A stretch of DNA of 64,000 nucleotides from Actinacidiphila acidipaludis (GCF_019890725.1 NZ_JAINZZ010000012.1:1-64000); one strand, 5' to 3'. Shown: positions 27,361 through 36,116, counted from the first letter of the stretch. The notes: a model not told the origin generated them from the sequence alone. Made by a program: numbers and translations.

Positions 27361-27672
27361 GTCCGGCCGCCCCCACGCGTCGTCCAGCCGCGGCCGGGGC
27401 CGCGTGCGCCGGGCGGGCCGCCGCCGGGGCCGGTTCTGCCTGGTCTTCGACCCCCTCACAGCGCGGCACGCCCGCGCGAGCCTACGAAACAGCCAATGCC
27501 TTCGCTCAAACCAACCACTTTGTAAGGCTGGACACCGGCTCGTCCTTCACTAGACTGGGCAACACCGTGAGCAAGGCGGTCAGGTCCGTCGTGTCGTGCC
27601 ATCTCGCACCATGTCCGGACTCACGTCCGCATTCCTGCGCAACCACTCCCCGTTTCCCTGAGGGCAAGGACC
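27361..27672. other. ald upstream region
   Basis: About 310 bases with no gene. The left half is GC-rich. The part at about 27480-27570 is clearly less GC-rich than its surroundings and is the probable promoter region for ald, though I cannot assign -35/-10 hexamers with confidence. Confidence 0.45.
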
Positions 27673-28797
27673 GTGATCGACGTGAAGGTGGGCATCCCCC
27701 GCGAGGTCAAGAACAACGAGTTCCGCGTGGCCATCACCCCGGCCGGCGTGCACGAGCTCGTCCGCAACGGCCACGAGGTCGTCGTCGAGCAGGGCGCCGG
27801 GAACGGCTCGTCCATCCCGGACGCGGAGTACGTCGCGGCCGGCGCGCGGATCCTGCCTACCGCCGACGAGGTGTGGGAGGCGGCCGACCTGCTGCTGAAG
27901 GTCAAGGAGCCGATCGCCGAGGAGTACCACCGGCTGCGCAAGGACCAGACCCTCTTCACCTACTTGCACCTCGCCGCCTCGCGCGAGTGCACCGACGCGC
28001 TGCTGGAGTCCGGCACCACCGCGATCGCCTACGAGACGGTCGAGACCGCCAACCGCCAGCTGCCGCTGCTCGCCCCGATGTCCGAGGTGGCCGGCCGACT
28101 CGCCCCGCAGGTCGGGGCGTACCACCTGATGCGCTCGGCGGGCGGCCGCGGCGTGCTGCCCGGTGGTGTCCCCGGTGTCCTGGCCGGCACCGCCGTCGTG
28201 ATCGGCGCCGGCGTCTCCGGCTGGCACGCGGCCACCATCGCGCTGGGCCTGGGCTTCCACGTCACGCTGCTCGACAAGGACGTCAACAAGCTCCGCGAGG
28301 CCGACAAGGTCTTCGGCAACCGCGTCCAGACCCTGGCGTCCAACGCCTTCGCGCTGGAGCAGGCCGTGCTCGGCGCGGACCTCGTCATCGGCGCGGTGCT
28401 CATCCCCGGCGCCAAGGCCCCCAAGCTCGTCACCAACGAGATGGTCTCCCGCATGAAGCCGGGCTCGGTGCTGGTCGACATCGCCATCGACCAGGGCGGC
28501 TGCTTCGAGGACTCGCGGCCCACCACACACGCCGAACCGACCTTCGCCGTGCACGACTCGGTGTTCTACTGCGTCGCCAACATGCCCGGCGCGGTGCCCA
28601 ACACCTCCACCTACGCGCTCACCAACGCCACGCTGCCGTACATCGTCGAGCTCGCCAACCGCGGCTGGCGGGACGCGCTGAGCCGTGACTCGGCGCTCGC
28701 GCTCGGCCTCAACACCCATGAGGGGCAGGTCGTTTACGGTCCGGTGGCCGAAGCGCACGGCCTGCCGCACGTCGATCTGCAGAGCGTGCTGGGCTGA
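27673..28797 (+). CDS. ald: alanine dehydrogenase
   Basis: The product is 374 aa from GTG 27673 (GAGGG eight bases upstream); GTG 27682 is an alternative giving the commoner KVGIPREVKNNEFRVAITPAGV start. It carries the conserved VKEPIAEEYHRLRKDQTLFTYLHLAA block, including the catalytic Lys/His region. The NAD site is TAVVIGAGVSGWHAATIALGLGFHVTLLDKD. It interconverts L-alanine and pyruvate with NAD(H), linking nitrogen release and carbon flow. It is monocistronic: its own low-GC upstream region and a hairpin right after the stop. Confidence 0.96.
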   Translation: MIDVKVGIPREVKNNEFRVAITPAGVHELVRNGHEVVVEQGAGNGSSIPDAEYVAAGARILPTADEVWEAADLLLKVKEPIAEEYHRLRKDQTLFTYLHLAASRECTDALLESGTTAIAYETVETANRQLPLLAPMSEVAGRLAPQVGAYHLMRSAGGRGVLPGGVPGVLAGTAVVIGAGVSGWHAATIALGLGFHVTLLDKDVNKLREADKVFGNRVQTLASNAFALEQAVLGADLVIGAVLIPGAKAPKLVTNEMVSRMKPGSVLVDIAIDQGGCFEDSRPTTHAEPTFAVHDSVFYCVANMPGAVPNTSTYALTNATLPYIVELANRGWRDALSRDSALALGLNTHEGQVVYGPVAEAHGLPHVDLQSVLG

Positions 28798-28825
28798 TCC
28801 GACGGGATCGTCAACTCCAGCGACA

Positions 28826-28856
28826 CGGCCGGGTCTTGGCTGACAGGACCCGGCCG
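28826..28856 (+). terminator. hairpin terminator after ald
   Basis: A perfect 10-bp stem CGGCCGGGTC/GACCCGGCCG (28826-28835 with 28847-28856) with an 11-base loop, about 30 bases after the ald stop. Confidence 0.75.
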
Positions 28857-28927
28857 TTCGCGTGGTTACGCCCTTGACAGAAGGGGGTTCGGTTACCGAC
28901 ACATCGTGCCGTGTCCGGCGGATTGTG

Positions 28928-28957
28928 TTGCTGCGGACCCTCGACACGCCATAGAGT
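28928..28957 (+). promoter_or_regulatory. candidate HrdB-type promoter for parA
   Basis: TTGCTG (28928-28933), an 18-base spacer and TAGAGT (28952-28957) fit the vegetative consensus. This places transcription start near 28964, about 65 bases before the parA GTG. An earlier perfect TTGACA (28874-28879) has no good -10. Confidence 0.45.
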
Positions 28958-29028
28958 CGCGAAACGTCGGCTGTAGTCACGCTGACCTGTCTAGAAGTTT
29001 CCTGGTCACCAAGGAGGTAAGACGACTT

Positions 29029-30117
29029 GTGAATGAGTCGACATTTGCTCCCGGGGGTGGTCAGCCAGGAACGACCGTCGGTTCTGTTGCGGTCCGCACC
29101 TTCGAGTCGCGCCGCGCCGAGACGAGCACAGAAACGTACCCCGCTTACGCCATGGCGCCTTACGACGACGACAACGACCTCCAGGACGGCGAGTTCTACG
29201 ACCCGGACGCGGAGTACGAACCCGACCCCGAGTACGCCGCCACCCTCGCTCCCGACGCCGCACGCCAGCGCCGCGAGCGCGTCGGCCCCACCGGCCGGCC
29301 ACTGCCGTACTTCCCGATCCCCAACCCGCTGACCGACCACGGGCCCGCGAAGATCATCGCGATGTGCAACCAGAAGGGCGGCGTGGGCAAGACCACGTCG
29401 ACCATCAACCTGGGCGCCGCGCTGGCCGAGTACGGCCGCCGGGTGCTGCTGGTCGACTTCGACCCGCAGGGCGCGCTCTCCGTCGGCCTCGGCGTCAACC
29501 CGATGGAACTCGACATCACCGTCTACAACCTGCTGATGGAACGCGGGCTGGCGGCCGACGAGGTCCTGCTGAAGACCGCCGTGCCGGGCATGGACCTGCT
29601 GCCCAGCAACATCGACCTGTCGGCCGCCGAGGTGCAGCTCGTCAGCGAGGTGGCCCGGGAGTCCGCACTGCAGCGCGCCCTCAAGCCGCTGATGTCGGAC
29701 TACGACTACGTCGTCATCGACTGCCAGCCGTCGCTCGGCCTGCTCACGGTGAACGCGCTGACCGCCGCCCACTCGGTGATCGTGCCGCTGGAGTGCGAGT
29801 TCTTCGCGCTGCGCGGTGTCGCTCTGCTCACCGAGACCATCGAGAAGGTCCGCGAGCGCCTCAACCCGGAGCTCGAACTCGACGGCATCCTCGCCACGAT
29901 GTACGACTCGCGCACCGTGCACAGCCGCGAGGTGCTGGCCCGCGTGGTCGAGGCGTTCGACGACCACGTCTTCCACACGGTCATCGGCCGCACCGTCCGG
30001 TTCCCGGAGACCACGGTGGCGGGTGAGCCGATCACCACCTACGCGTCCAACTCCGTCGGGGCCGCCGCCTATCGCCAGCTCGCCAGGGAGGTGCTCGCCC
30101 GGTGCCACGCCGAGTGA
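29029..30117 (+). CDS. parA: ParA-family chromosome-partitioning ATPase
   Basis: The product is 362 aa from GTG 29029, preceded by AAGGAGGT, a near-perfect anti-16S match, ten bases upstream. Residues 1-105 are an acidic, flexible extension (PYDDDNDLQDGEFYDPDAEYEPDPEYA). The ParA/MinD fold follows with deviant Walker A KGGVGKTT at residues 116-123, then LLVDFDPQGALSVGLG and YVVIDCQPSLGLLTVNAL. It is the paralogue next to scpA/scpB seen across actinobacteria (cf. Rv1708), not the origin-proximal ParA that sits with ParB. It likely binds nucleoid DNA in the ATP state. The next gene overlaps it by 16 bases, so the two products probably work together. Confidence 0.9.
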   Translation: MNESTFAPGGGQPGTTVGSVAVRTFESRRAETSTETYPAYAMAPYDDDNDLQDGEFYDPDAEYEPDPEYAATLAPDAARQRRERVGPTGRPLPYFPIPNPLTDHGPAKIIAMCNQKGGVGKTTSTINLGAALAEYGRRVLLVDFDPQGALSVGLGVNPMELDITVYNLLMERGLAADEVLLKTAVPGMDLLPSNIDLSAAEVQLVSEVARESALQRALKPLMSDYDYVVIDCQPSLGLLTVNALTAAHSVIVPLECEFFALRGVALLTETIEKVRERLNPELELDGILATMYDSRTVHSREVLARVVEAFDDHVFHTVIGRTVRFPETTVAGEPITTYASNSVGAAAYRQLAREVLARCHAE

Positions 30118-30857
30118 GTCTGCCGGGCGCCGACGAACTGTTCCGCACCACCGGGGGAGCCGCGCTCCAGGCACCGCAGTCGCGGCAGCACACCGGTGGC
30201 GAGGGGCAGTCCGGGGCGCCGGGAGACACGCGGCTGCGGCCCGTCCCCGACGCCGAGGACAAGGGACGGCCCGCCGCCGCGCCCGACGCCGACGGCGGCG
30301 ACGCCGCGGAGCACGAGCACGTCGGGCGTGACCGGGGCCGTGACACCGGCCGGGACCCGGGACGCGAGTCCGGGCGTGACGCGGGCCGGGAGTCCGGGCG
30401 CGAGCCGGGACGGGACACCGCCCGCGAGACGGGTCTGCCGCCCGCCCAGCGCAGGAACCCGGCCGCCGACCGGCCCGCCGTGCCGTCGGCCTCCGCCACC
30501 ACCGCCACCGTGACCGCCACGGTCACCCCGCAGGTCCCGGCCGCAGGCCCCGCCGCGGCCAAGAGCCCGGTGCCGCCGCCGGTCACCGCCACCCCTCAGC
30601 CCCAGCCGGCCCGCCGCAAGGCGCCCCGGCAGAACCGCCGCCCCAGCGGGCGCGAGCGGCACGACGAGAAGATCACGGTCTACGTCTCCGCCGAGGAGCT
30701 GATGGACCTCGAACACGCCCGCCTCGTGCTGCGCGGGGAGCACGGACTCGCCATCGACCGCGGACGCATCGTCCGTGAGGCGGTGGCGGTGGTGCTCGCC
30801 GACCTCGAGTCGCGCGGCGACGCCAGCATTCTCGTGCGGCGCCTGCGGGGGCGCTGA
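30102..30857 (+). CDS. RHH-like protein coupled to parA
   Basis: The product is 251 aa from GTG 30102 (AGGGAGG ten bases upstream), overlapping parA by 16 bases; GTG 30114 is an alternative. Residues about 70-110 are Arg/Asp/Gly repeats of RGRDxGRE type. Residues 120-190 are a Pro/Ala/Thr linker. The last 60 residues (KITVYVSAEELMDLEHARLVLRGEHG then IDRGRIVREAVAVVLADLESRG) are a strand followed by two helices, close to the ribbon-helix-helix fold of ParG/CopG-like DNA-binding proteins. Such proteins partner ParA in type Ib plasmid partition; that role here is inference. The order parA-RHH-scpA-scpB points to chromosome organisation. Confidence 0.72.
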   Translation: MPRRVSLPGADELFRTTGGAALQAPQSRQHTGGEGQSGAPGDTRLRPVPDAEDKGRPAAAPDADGGDAAEHEHVGRDRGRDTGRDPGRESGRDAGRESGREPGRDTARETGLPPAQRRNPAADRPAVPSASATTATVTATVTPQVPAAGPAAAKSPVPPPVTATPQPQPARRKAPRQNRRPSGRERHDEKITVYVSAEELMDLEHARLVLRGEHGLAIDRGRIVREAVAVVLADLESRGDASILVRRLRGR

Positions 30858-31050
30858 GCGGTTCGTCCGCGCGGAGGAGCCGGACGACGGCGGCTCGGCC
30901 CTTCCCGGGGCACGGGTCGTCCTGGGGCGCGCTCGCGGGCGCGTGGGGGCGCTCCCGTACGGAGCCCGGGCATTTTCACGCCCCCGGGGAGTCCGGGTCC
31001 GCCCGGTGGCGCGATAGCCTGCCTTTTCCGTCACCGCACCCTGGACCTCG

Positions 31051-32385
31051 ATGCCGACCACACCCGACGACCCCGTCGCACCCCGCCGCCGCCTCGGCCG
31101 TGGGGGCGCCGCTGCCCCGGCACAGCCGGAGGCCGGGCGGGAGCCGGTCGCGGAGGCCGTGCCGCAGGCCGTGCCGGACCCGGAGCCGGAGCGGGTACCT
31201 GCGCCGGAGCCTGAACGTGAGCTTGAGGCAGCGGAGGTCGCCGAGGCCGTGCCGGAGGCGGAACCCGAGCCCGTCATCGAGGCGGATCCCGAGCCCGTCA
31301 TCGAGGCCCTGGCCGAGCCGCAGCCCCAACCCCCGTCCGAGCCCGCGCCAGAGCCTGAGGCCGCGCCCGGACCGCAGCCCGAGTCCGAAGCCGACGGCAG
31401 CGACAACGGCAACCGCTTCACCGTGCGGCTGGCGAACTTCGAGGGACCGTTCGACCTGCTGCTGCAGCTCATCTCGAAGCACAAGCTGGACGTCACCGAG
31501 GTGGCGCTGTCCAAGGTGACCAACGAGTTCATGGCGCACATCCACGCCATGGGCCCGGACTGGGACCTCGACCAGACCACCGAGTTCCTGGTGGTCGCCG
31601 CCACCCTGCTCGACCTCAAGGCCGCCCGCCTGCTGCCCGCCGCGGAGGTCGAGGACGAGGGGGACCTCGCGCTGCTGGAGGCCCGCGACCTGCTCTTCGC
31701 CCGGCTGCTGCAGTACCGCGCGTACAAGCAGATCGCGGCGATCTTCGCCGAGCGGCTGGAGACCGAGGCGCTGCGTTTCCCGCGGACCGTCGGGCTGGAG
31801 CCGCAGCACGCCGAGCTGCTGCCCGAGGTCGTGCTGAGCATCGGGCCCGAGCGGTTCGCGCAGCTCGCCGTGAAGGCGATGCAGCCGCGGCCCAAGCCGC
31901 AGGTGTACGTCGACCACATCCACGCGCCCCTGGTCAGCGTGCGGGAGCAGGCCGAGCACGTCATCTCCCTGCTGCGGGAACGGGGTTCGGCCAGTTTCGG
32001 GGAGCTGACCGCGGACGCGGCCGACACCCTCACCGTCGTCGCCCGCTTTCTCGCGCTGCTGGAGCTGTACCGGGAGAAGGCCGTCGCGCTCGACCAGGAG
32101 GAGGCGCTGGGCGCGTTGCAGGTCCGCTGGACCGGCGGCGCGCAGGACGGCGACCCGCCGCTGGTCACCGACGAGTTCGACCGGGAGACCCCCGCCGACC
32201 CGGACAAGCGGCGGCCGGCCGCCGCGAACCCGCCGTCGGGCACGGCCACCCAGGCCATCCCGGCGACCTCATCCACCCAGGCCGCCTCCGCCGCCCCGGA
32301 CGCCGGCGCCGCCGCTCCCGAGGCGAGCACCCCACCCGTGGACACCATCGAGCCCGGCCCGGCCGGGGAGGGAGAGCCGTCATGA
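31051..32385 (+). CDS. scpA: segregation and condensation protein A (kleisin)
   Basis: The product is 444 aa from ATG 31051; ordinary ScpA is about 250-280. Residues 1-125 are a Glu/Pro/Ala-rich extension (repeats like PEPE and EADPEPVIEA). The kleisin core begins RFTVRLANFEGPFDLLLQLISKHKLDVTEVALSKVTNEFM. It continues through LVVAATLLDLKAARLLPA to the winged-helix end SFGELTADAADTLTVVARFLALLELYREKAVAL. A further 75 Ala/Pro/Thr residues form the tail. ScpA bridges SMC heads and binds ScpB dimers. It overlaps scpB by four bases (ATGA). A TAGCCT box at 31015-31020 is a possible own promoter. Confidence 0.95.
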   Translation: MPTTPDDPVAPRRRLGRGGAAAPAQPEAGREPVAEAVPQAVPDPEPERVPAPEPERELEAAEVAEAVPEAEPEPVIEADPEPVIEALAEPQPQPPSEPAPEPEAAPGPQPESEADGSDNGNRFTVRLANFEGPFDLLLQLISKHKLDVTEVALSKVTNEFMAHIHAMGPDWDLDQTTEFLVVAATLLDLKAARLLPAAEVEDEGDLALLEARDLLFARLLQYRAYKQIAAIFAERLETEALRFPRTVGLEPQHAELLPEVVLSIGPERFAQLAVKAMQPRPKPQVYVDHIHAPLVSVREQAEHVISLLRERGSASFGELTADAADTLTVVARFLALLELYREKAVALDQEEALGALQVRWTGGAQDGDPPLVTDEFDRETPADPDKRRPAAANPPSGTATQAIPATSSTQAASAAPDAGAAAPEASTPPVDTIEPGPAGEGEPS

Positions 32386-33119
32386 CCGACCCGGCCGACA
32401 CCGCGGCCCTGGCCGACCCGGCGCCCTCGGACGTGGAGCTGGAGCCGGGCCCGGCCGAGGGCGACGCCGCACCGGCGGGGCTGCTGTCGGCGGCCACTGC
32501 CGAGCTGGAGCTCAAGCCCGCCCTGGAAGCGGTCCTCATGGTCGTCGACGAACCCGCGACCGAGGAGCACCTCGCGAAGGTGCTGGACCGGCCGCGCCGG
32601 GCCGTCGCCAAGGCGCTGCGCGAGCTCTCCGACGACTACACGCGCGAGGGCCGCGGCTTCGACCTGCGGCTGGTCGCCGGCGGCTGGCGCTTCTACACCC
32701 GGCCCGCCTTCGCACCGGCTGTGGAGAAGTTCGTGCTGGACGGCCAGCAGGCGCGGCTCACGCAGGCCGCGCTGGAGACCCTGGCGGTCGTCGCCTACCG
32801 CCAGCCGGTCAGCCGGTCCCGGGTCTCCGCGGTGCGCGGCGTGAACTGCGACGGCGTGATGCGCACCCTCCTGCAGCGGGGGCTGGTGGAGGAAGGTGGG
32901 ACGGAACCCGAGACAGGTGCGATCCTGTACAGGACGACGAACTACTTCCTGGAACGCATGGGCCTGCGCAGCCTGGACGAGCTGCCCGAGCTCGCCCCGT
33001 TCCTGCCGGAGGCGGACGCGGTCGAGGCGGAGTCCCAGGAGGGGCTCCCGTCGTTCGACCCGGACGCGCCGGACGAGACACCGACCAGTTCGATGACCAC
33101 CTCGATTACGGAAACTTGA
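32382..33119 (+). CDS. scpB: segregation and condensation protein B
   Basis: The product is 245 aa from ATG 32382, overlapping scpA by four bases. After about 40 disordered residues come two winged-helix domains. The first is LKPALEAVLMVVDEPATEEHLAKVLDRPRRAVAKALRELSDDYTREGRGFDLRLVAGGWRFYTR. The second includes LTQAALETLAVVAYRQPVSRSRVSAVRGVNCDGVMRTLLQRGLVEE, a hallmark of ScpB. A 30-residue acidic tail ends it. It dimerises and clamps ScpA on SMC during condensin loading. Its TGA overlaps the RluB-type ATG. Confidence 0.96.
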   Translation: MTDPADTAALADPAPSDVELEPGPAEGDAAPAGLLSAATAELELKPALEAVLMVVDEPATEEHLAKVLDRPRRAVAKALRELSDDYTREGRGFDLRLVAGGWRFYTRPAFAPAVEKFVLDGQQARLTQAALETLAVVAYRQPVSRSRVSAVRGVNCDGVMRTLLQRGLVEEGGTEPETGAILYRTTNYFLERMGLRSLDELPELAPFLPEADAVEAESQEGLPSFDPDAPDETPTSSMTTSITET

Positions 33120-34279
33120 TGCGAAGCAGCGACAGGAACAGCGGCGGCAACCGGAACCCCCGGGGCGGCAGCGGCAGCGGCAGCGGCAGCGGCAGCGGCG
33201 GCGGCGCGAACCGGCGCGGCGGCGGTGCCGACCGCCGGGGCGGAGGGGCCGACCGCCGGGGCGGCGGCGCCGAGCGGCGGGGCGGGGACACCGGCCGCCG
33301 CGGCGAGACCCCGCAGCGGCCGAGCAAGCCGCGCCCGGAGGAGCGCCGCTACGACGTCGGCACCACCGGTCAGTCCGGTGCGAACCGGCCCGGTGGCATG
33401 CCCCGCACCAAGAGCTCCGGCAACCTGCCCGGCAACCGCGGCCGCTCGAACCCGCCCGCCCGGCCGCGTGAGCTGGACGCGCAGATCGAGGAGCGCAACC
33501 GCGAGCGGCACAGCAAGCCGAAGCTGAACCTGCCCAAGACCTTCCCGGGCGCCGAGCAGGAGGGCGAGCGCCTGCAGAAGGTGCTGGCCCGCGCCGGCAT
33601 GGGCTCCCGGCGCGCCTGCGAGGAGCTCATCGAGCAGCGCAGGGTCGAGGTGAACGGGAAGATCGTCACCGAGCAGGGCATGCGGGTCGACCCCGACCGC
33701 GACGAGGTGAAGGTCGACGGGCTCACCGTCGCCACGCAGTCGTACCTGTTCTTCGCGCTGAACAAGCCCGCGGGCGTGGTCTCCACCATGGAGGACCCGG
33801 ACGGCCGCCAGTGCCTCGGCGACTACGTCACCAACCGCGAGACCCGGCTGTTCCACGTCGGCCGGCTCGACACCGAGACCGAGGGCCTGATCCTGCTCAC
33901 CAACCACGGTGAGCTGGCCCACCGCCTGACCCACCCCCGGTACGGCGTGAAGAAGACGTACCTCGCCGCGATCCAGGGGCCGCTGCCCCGCGACCTCGGC
34001 AAGCAGCTCAAGGACGGCATCGAGCTGGAGGACGGCTGGGCGCGGGCCGACCACTTCCGCATCGTGCAGAACACCGGCAAGAACTACCTGGTCGAGGTCA
34101 CCCTCCACGAGGGCCGCAAGCACATCGTGCGCCGCATGCTCGCCGAGGCCGGCTTCCCCGTCGACCGCCTGGTGCGCACCAGCTTCGGGCCGATCCCGCT
34201 GGGCGACCAGAAGTCCGGCTGGCTGCGCCGCCTCACGAACACCGAGGTGGGCATGCTCATGCGCGAGGTCGAACTCTGA
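33119..34279 (+). CDS. RluB/RsuA-family rRNA pseudouridine synthase
   Basis: The product is about 386 aa from ATG 33119, overlapping the scpB stop. Residues 1-75 are Gly/Arg/Ser repeats (GSGSGSGSG then RRGGGADRRGGG units), an RGG-like head. Then an S4 domain (LQKVLARAGMGSRRACEELIEQRRVEVNG). The catalytic domain has the family motif GRLDTETEGLILLTNHGEL, whose Asp attacks the uridine, and ends LHEGRKHIVRRMLAEAGFPVDRLVRTSFGPI. It modifies 23S (RluB) or 16S (RsuA) rRNA; length and neighbours favour RluB. Bacterial members usually lack the RGG head, so it may enhance RNA affinity (inference). Confidence 0.92.
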   Translation: MRSSDRNSGGNRNPRGGSGSGSGSGSGGGANRRGGGADRRGGGADRRGGGAERRGGDTGRRGETPQRPSKPRPEERRYDVGTTGQSGANRPGGMPRTKSSGNLPGNRGRSNPPARPRELDAQIEERNRERHSKPKLNLPKTFPGAEQEGERLQKVLARAGMGSRRACEELIEQRRVEVNGKIVTEQGMRVDPDRDEVKVDGLTVATQSYLFFALNKPAGVVSTMEDPDGRQCLGDYVTNRETRLFHVGRLDTETEGLILLTNHGELAHRLTHPRYGVKKTYLAAIQGPLPRDLGKQLKDGIELEDGWARADHFRIVQNTGKNYLVEVTLHEGRKHIVRRMLAEAGFPVDRLVRTSFGPIPLGDQKSGWLRRLTNTEVGMLMREVEL

Positions 34280-34498
34280 CCTCGCCCGCGCGACCGCTGC
34301 CCTCGCCGGCGGCGCCGCGCTGACCGCTGCCGCGCCCCTCCCGGTACGGTGACCCGCGCCGCGCGGCGAGGTGATTCCCGTCACGCGGCGGCAGCGGCGA
34401 ACGACTCCGCCCCCGGGCCGGCCACCGGCCGCCCGGGGGTCTCGCGTCGCCCCGGAAACCGCTCGCGCCGGGCGGCACCCCACGGGTTGGATGACGGC

Positions 34499-35308
34499 AT
34501 GACCACACCAGCCCTCCCGGTGACTCCGCCGGCCGGCCCGGCCACCCCGCTGACCGCGGCGGGAGTCCCCGACCTCACCGCGGTCCTCGCCGAGGTCGTC
34601 GACCGCGGCCACCCGCTGCTGTTCGCCACGGTCTCCGGCGCGCATCTCTACGGCTTCGCCTCCCGCGACTCCGACGTCGACCTGCGCGGTGTGCACCTGC
34701 TGCCCCTGCGCGAGGTCATCGGCCTGCGCGAGGGCGAGCACACGCAGACGCGGATGTGGGACCGCGACGGTCTGGAGATGGACCTGGTCACCCACGACGT
34801 GCTGAAGTTCGCCCGCCTCATGCTGCGCCGCAACGGGTACGTCCTCGAACAGCTGCTGTCGCCGCTGGTCGTCCACACCACACCCGTGCACGCGGAGCTC
34901 GCGGCCCTCGCGCCGGGCGTCCTCACCCGCGACCACGCCCACCACTACCGCGGCTTCGCCCGTACGCAGTGGCGGCTGTTCCAGAAGAACGGTGAACTCA
35001 AGCCGCTGCTCTACACGTTCCGCGTGCTGCTCACCGGCATCCACCTGATGCGGACCGGCGACCTGGAGGCGCACCTGCCGACGCTGCTGGACCTCGTCGA
35101 CGCGCCCGACTACGTCCCCGCGCTGATCGAGCGGAAGGCCGAGGCCGAGCACGGCCCGGCCGGCGTGGAGCCCGAGCGGGTCGAGGCTGACGTGCTGGCC
35201 CTGCACGGGGTGCTGGACGAGGAGCAGACCCGTTCCTCGCTGCCGCAGCGGCCCACGGGCTACGACGCCCTGCACGACCTCGTCGTCCGGACCCGCGCGG
35301 CCGCCTGA
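34499..35308 (+). CDS. RlaP/YcgL-like nucleotidyltransferase, first copy
   Basis: The product is 269 aa from ATG 34499. The Pol-beta nucleotidyltransferase motif is GAHLYGFASRDSDVDLRGVHLLPLREVIGL, with the metal-binding SDVD pair followed by a third acid in DGLEMDLVTHD. The rest is helical (LLYTFRVLLTGIHLMRTGDL and a long C-terminal helix). This matches the YcgL/RlaP-type family (COG3541, PF10127 by recall), named for an RNA-repair association. It is convergent to a second member immediately downstream, with a hairpin between. The product may add nucleotides to RNA; substrate unknown. Confidence 0.8.
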   Translation: MTTPALPVTPPAGPATPLTAAGVPDLTAVLAEVVDRGHPLLFATVSGAHLYGFASRDSDVDLRGVHLLPLREVIGLREGEHTQTRMWDRDGLEMDLVTHDVLKFARLMLRRNGYVLEQLLSPLVVHTTPVHAELAALAPGVLTRDHAHHYRGFARTQWRLFQKNGELKPLLYTFRVLLTGIHLMRTGDLEAHLPTLLDLVDAPDYVPALIERKAEAEHGPAGVEPERVEADVLALHGVLDEEQTRSSLPQRPTGYDALHDLVVRTRAAA

Positions 35309-35320
35309 GCCGGCCGCGCG
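35294..35320. terminator. bidirectional hairpin terminator
   Basis: A 10-bp perfect stem (35294-35303 with 35311-35320) spans the stop of the first RlaP-like gene and lies just before the end of the convergent second copy. Confidence 0.65.
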
Positions 35321-35321
35321 G

Positions 35322-36116
35322 TCAGGGACGGGAGGCGGGAGCGGGGAACCGCAGCGGAACGGGGTGCGGGGAGGGCGCGGCGGTGAGGCCGCGCACGCGG
35401 ATGAGGAAGTCCTGCACGCGGGCGCGGTCGGGCTCCTCGGGCAGCGGCGTCGAGGCGGCGACCGCGTCGCTCTCCTCCTCCAGCCGGCGCATCCAGGACC
35501 GCACCTCGTCCCAGGTGCGCTCACCCCGCTTGACCGCCAGCAGCGCCTCCCGGTGCTCGCCGACGTCGATCGTCAGCCGTCCGGTGCGCAGCAGGTCGCG
35601 GCAACTGATCAGCAGCCGCAGCAGATGCATGGCGTGCTTCCAGCGCGGCCGGCCCTGGGCGCGGATGTCCGCCTCCAGCTTCCGCAGCTGCTGGGAGGCG
35701 TAGCCGCGGAACGACGCGTCGGCCTGCCGAGACAGGAACGCGTCCCGCAGTGCCAGTAGTTCACGGCCGACCGCATCGACGTGCTCGACCAGCGGCGAGT
35801 GCAGGCACTCCAGCAGGTTGGGGTTCGACCGCAGCGCCAGCGAGCAGAACCGCTCGATCTCCCACGAGAACTGCTCCTCGCGCGGCCCGGTGACATGGGT
35901 CGGCGGCTTGTCGAACCGCCAGTACAGCGGGGTCGGCGCGACGAACACCCCGCGCACGTCGGTGTCACTGCCCTCGGTGGCCAGCCCGAAGGCGCGCGAG
36001 CCCATCACGCACGAGTAGACCGTGTGGTTCCGGACCAGGGCGTGCCCCGCGTCCGGCTCGTGCGCCTCATGGGCCTCGGCCGCCTCGGATTCACGCATGA
36101 GGGCGATTATCGTCAT
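35322..36116 (-). CDS. RlaP/YcgL-like nucleotidyltransferase, second copy
   Basis: The product is 264 aa from ATG 36116, chosen for the strong GGGAGGGGAGAG just upstream. Its motif is MGSRAFGLATEGSDTDVRGVFVAPTPLYW, with the GS and SDTDVRG signature of COG3541/PF10127. It continues with EIERFCSLALRSNPNLLECLHSPLVE and MHLLRLLISCRDLLRTGRLTID. It shares the same fold and order of motifs with the convergent neighbour but is clearly diverged from it, so this is an old duplication or two recruited paralogues. A perfect 14-base palindrome lies 60 bases upstream of its start. Confidence 0.85.
   Translation of the reverse strand: MTIIALMRESEAAEAHEAHEPDAGHALVRNHTVYSCVMGSRAFGLATEGSDTDVRGVFVAPTPLYWRFDKPPTHVTGPREEQFSWEIERFCSLALRSNPNLLECLHSPLVEHVDAVGRELLALRDAFLSRQADASFRGYASQQLRKLEADIRAQGRPRWKHAMHLLRLLISCRDLLRTGRLTIDVGEHREALLAVKRGERTWDEVRSWMRRLEEESDAVAASTPLPEEPDRARVQDFLIRVRGLTAAPSPHPVPLRFPAPASRP

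Noticed and set aside
24427..27459. Long minus-strand open frame (1010 codons) opposite the STAND-like gene
   Set aside because: Shadow of the GC-rich repeats. No start site, no recognisable domain, and Arg/Gly/Pro bias of antisense GC3.
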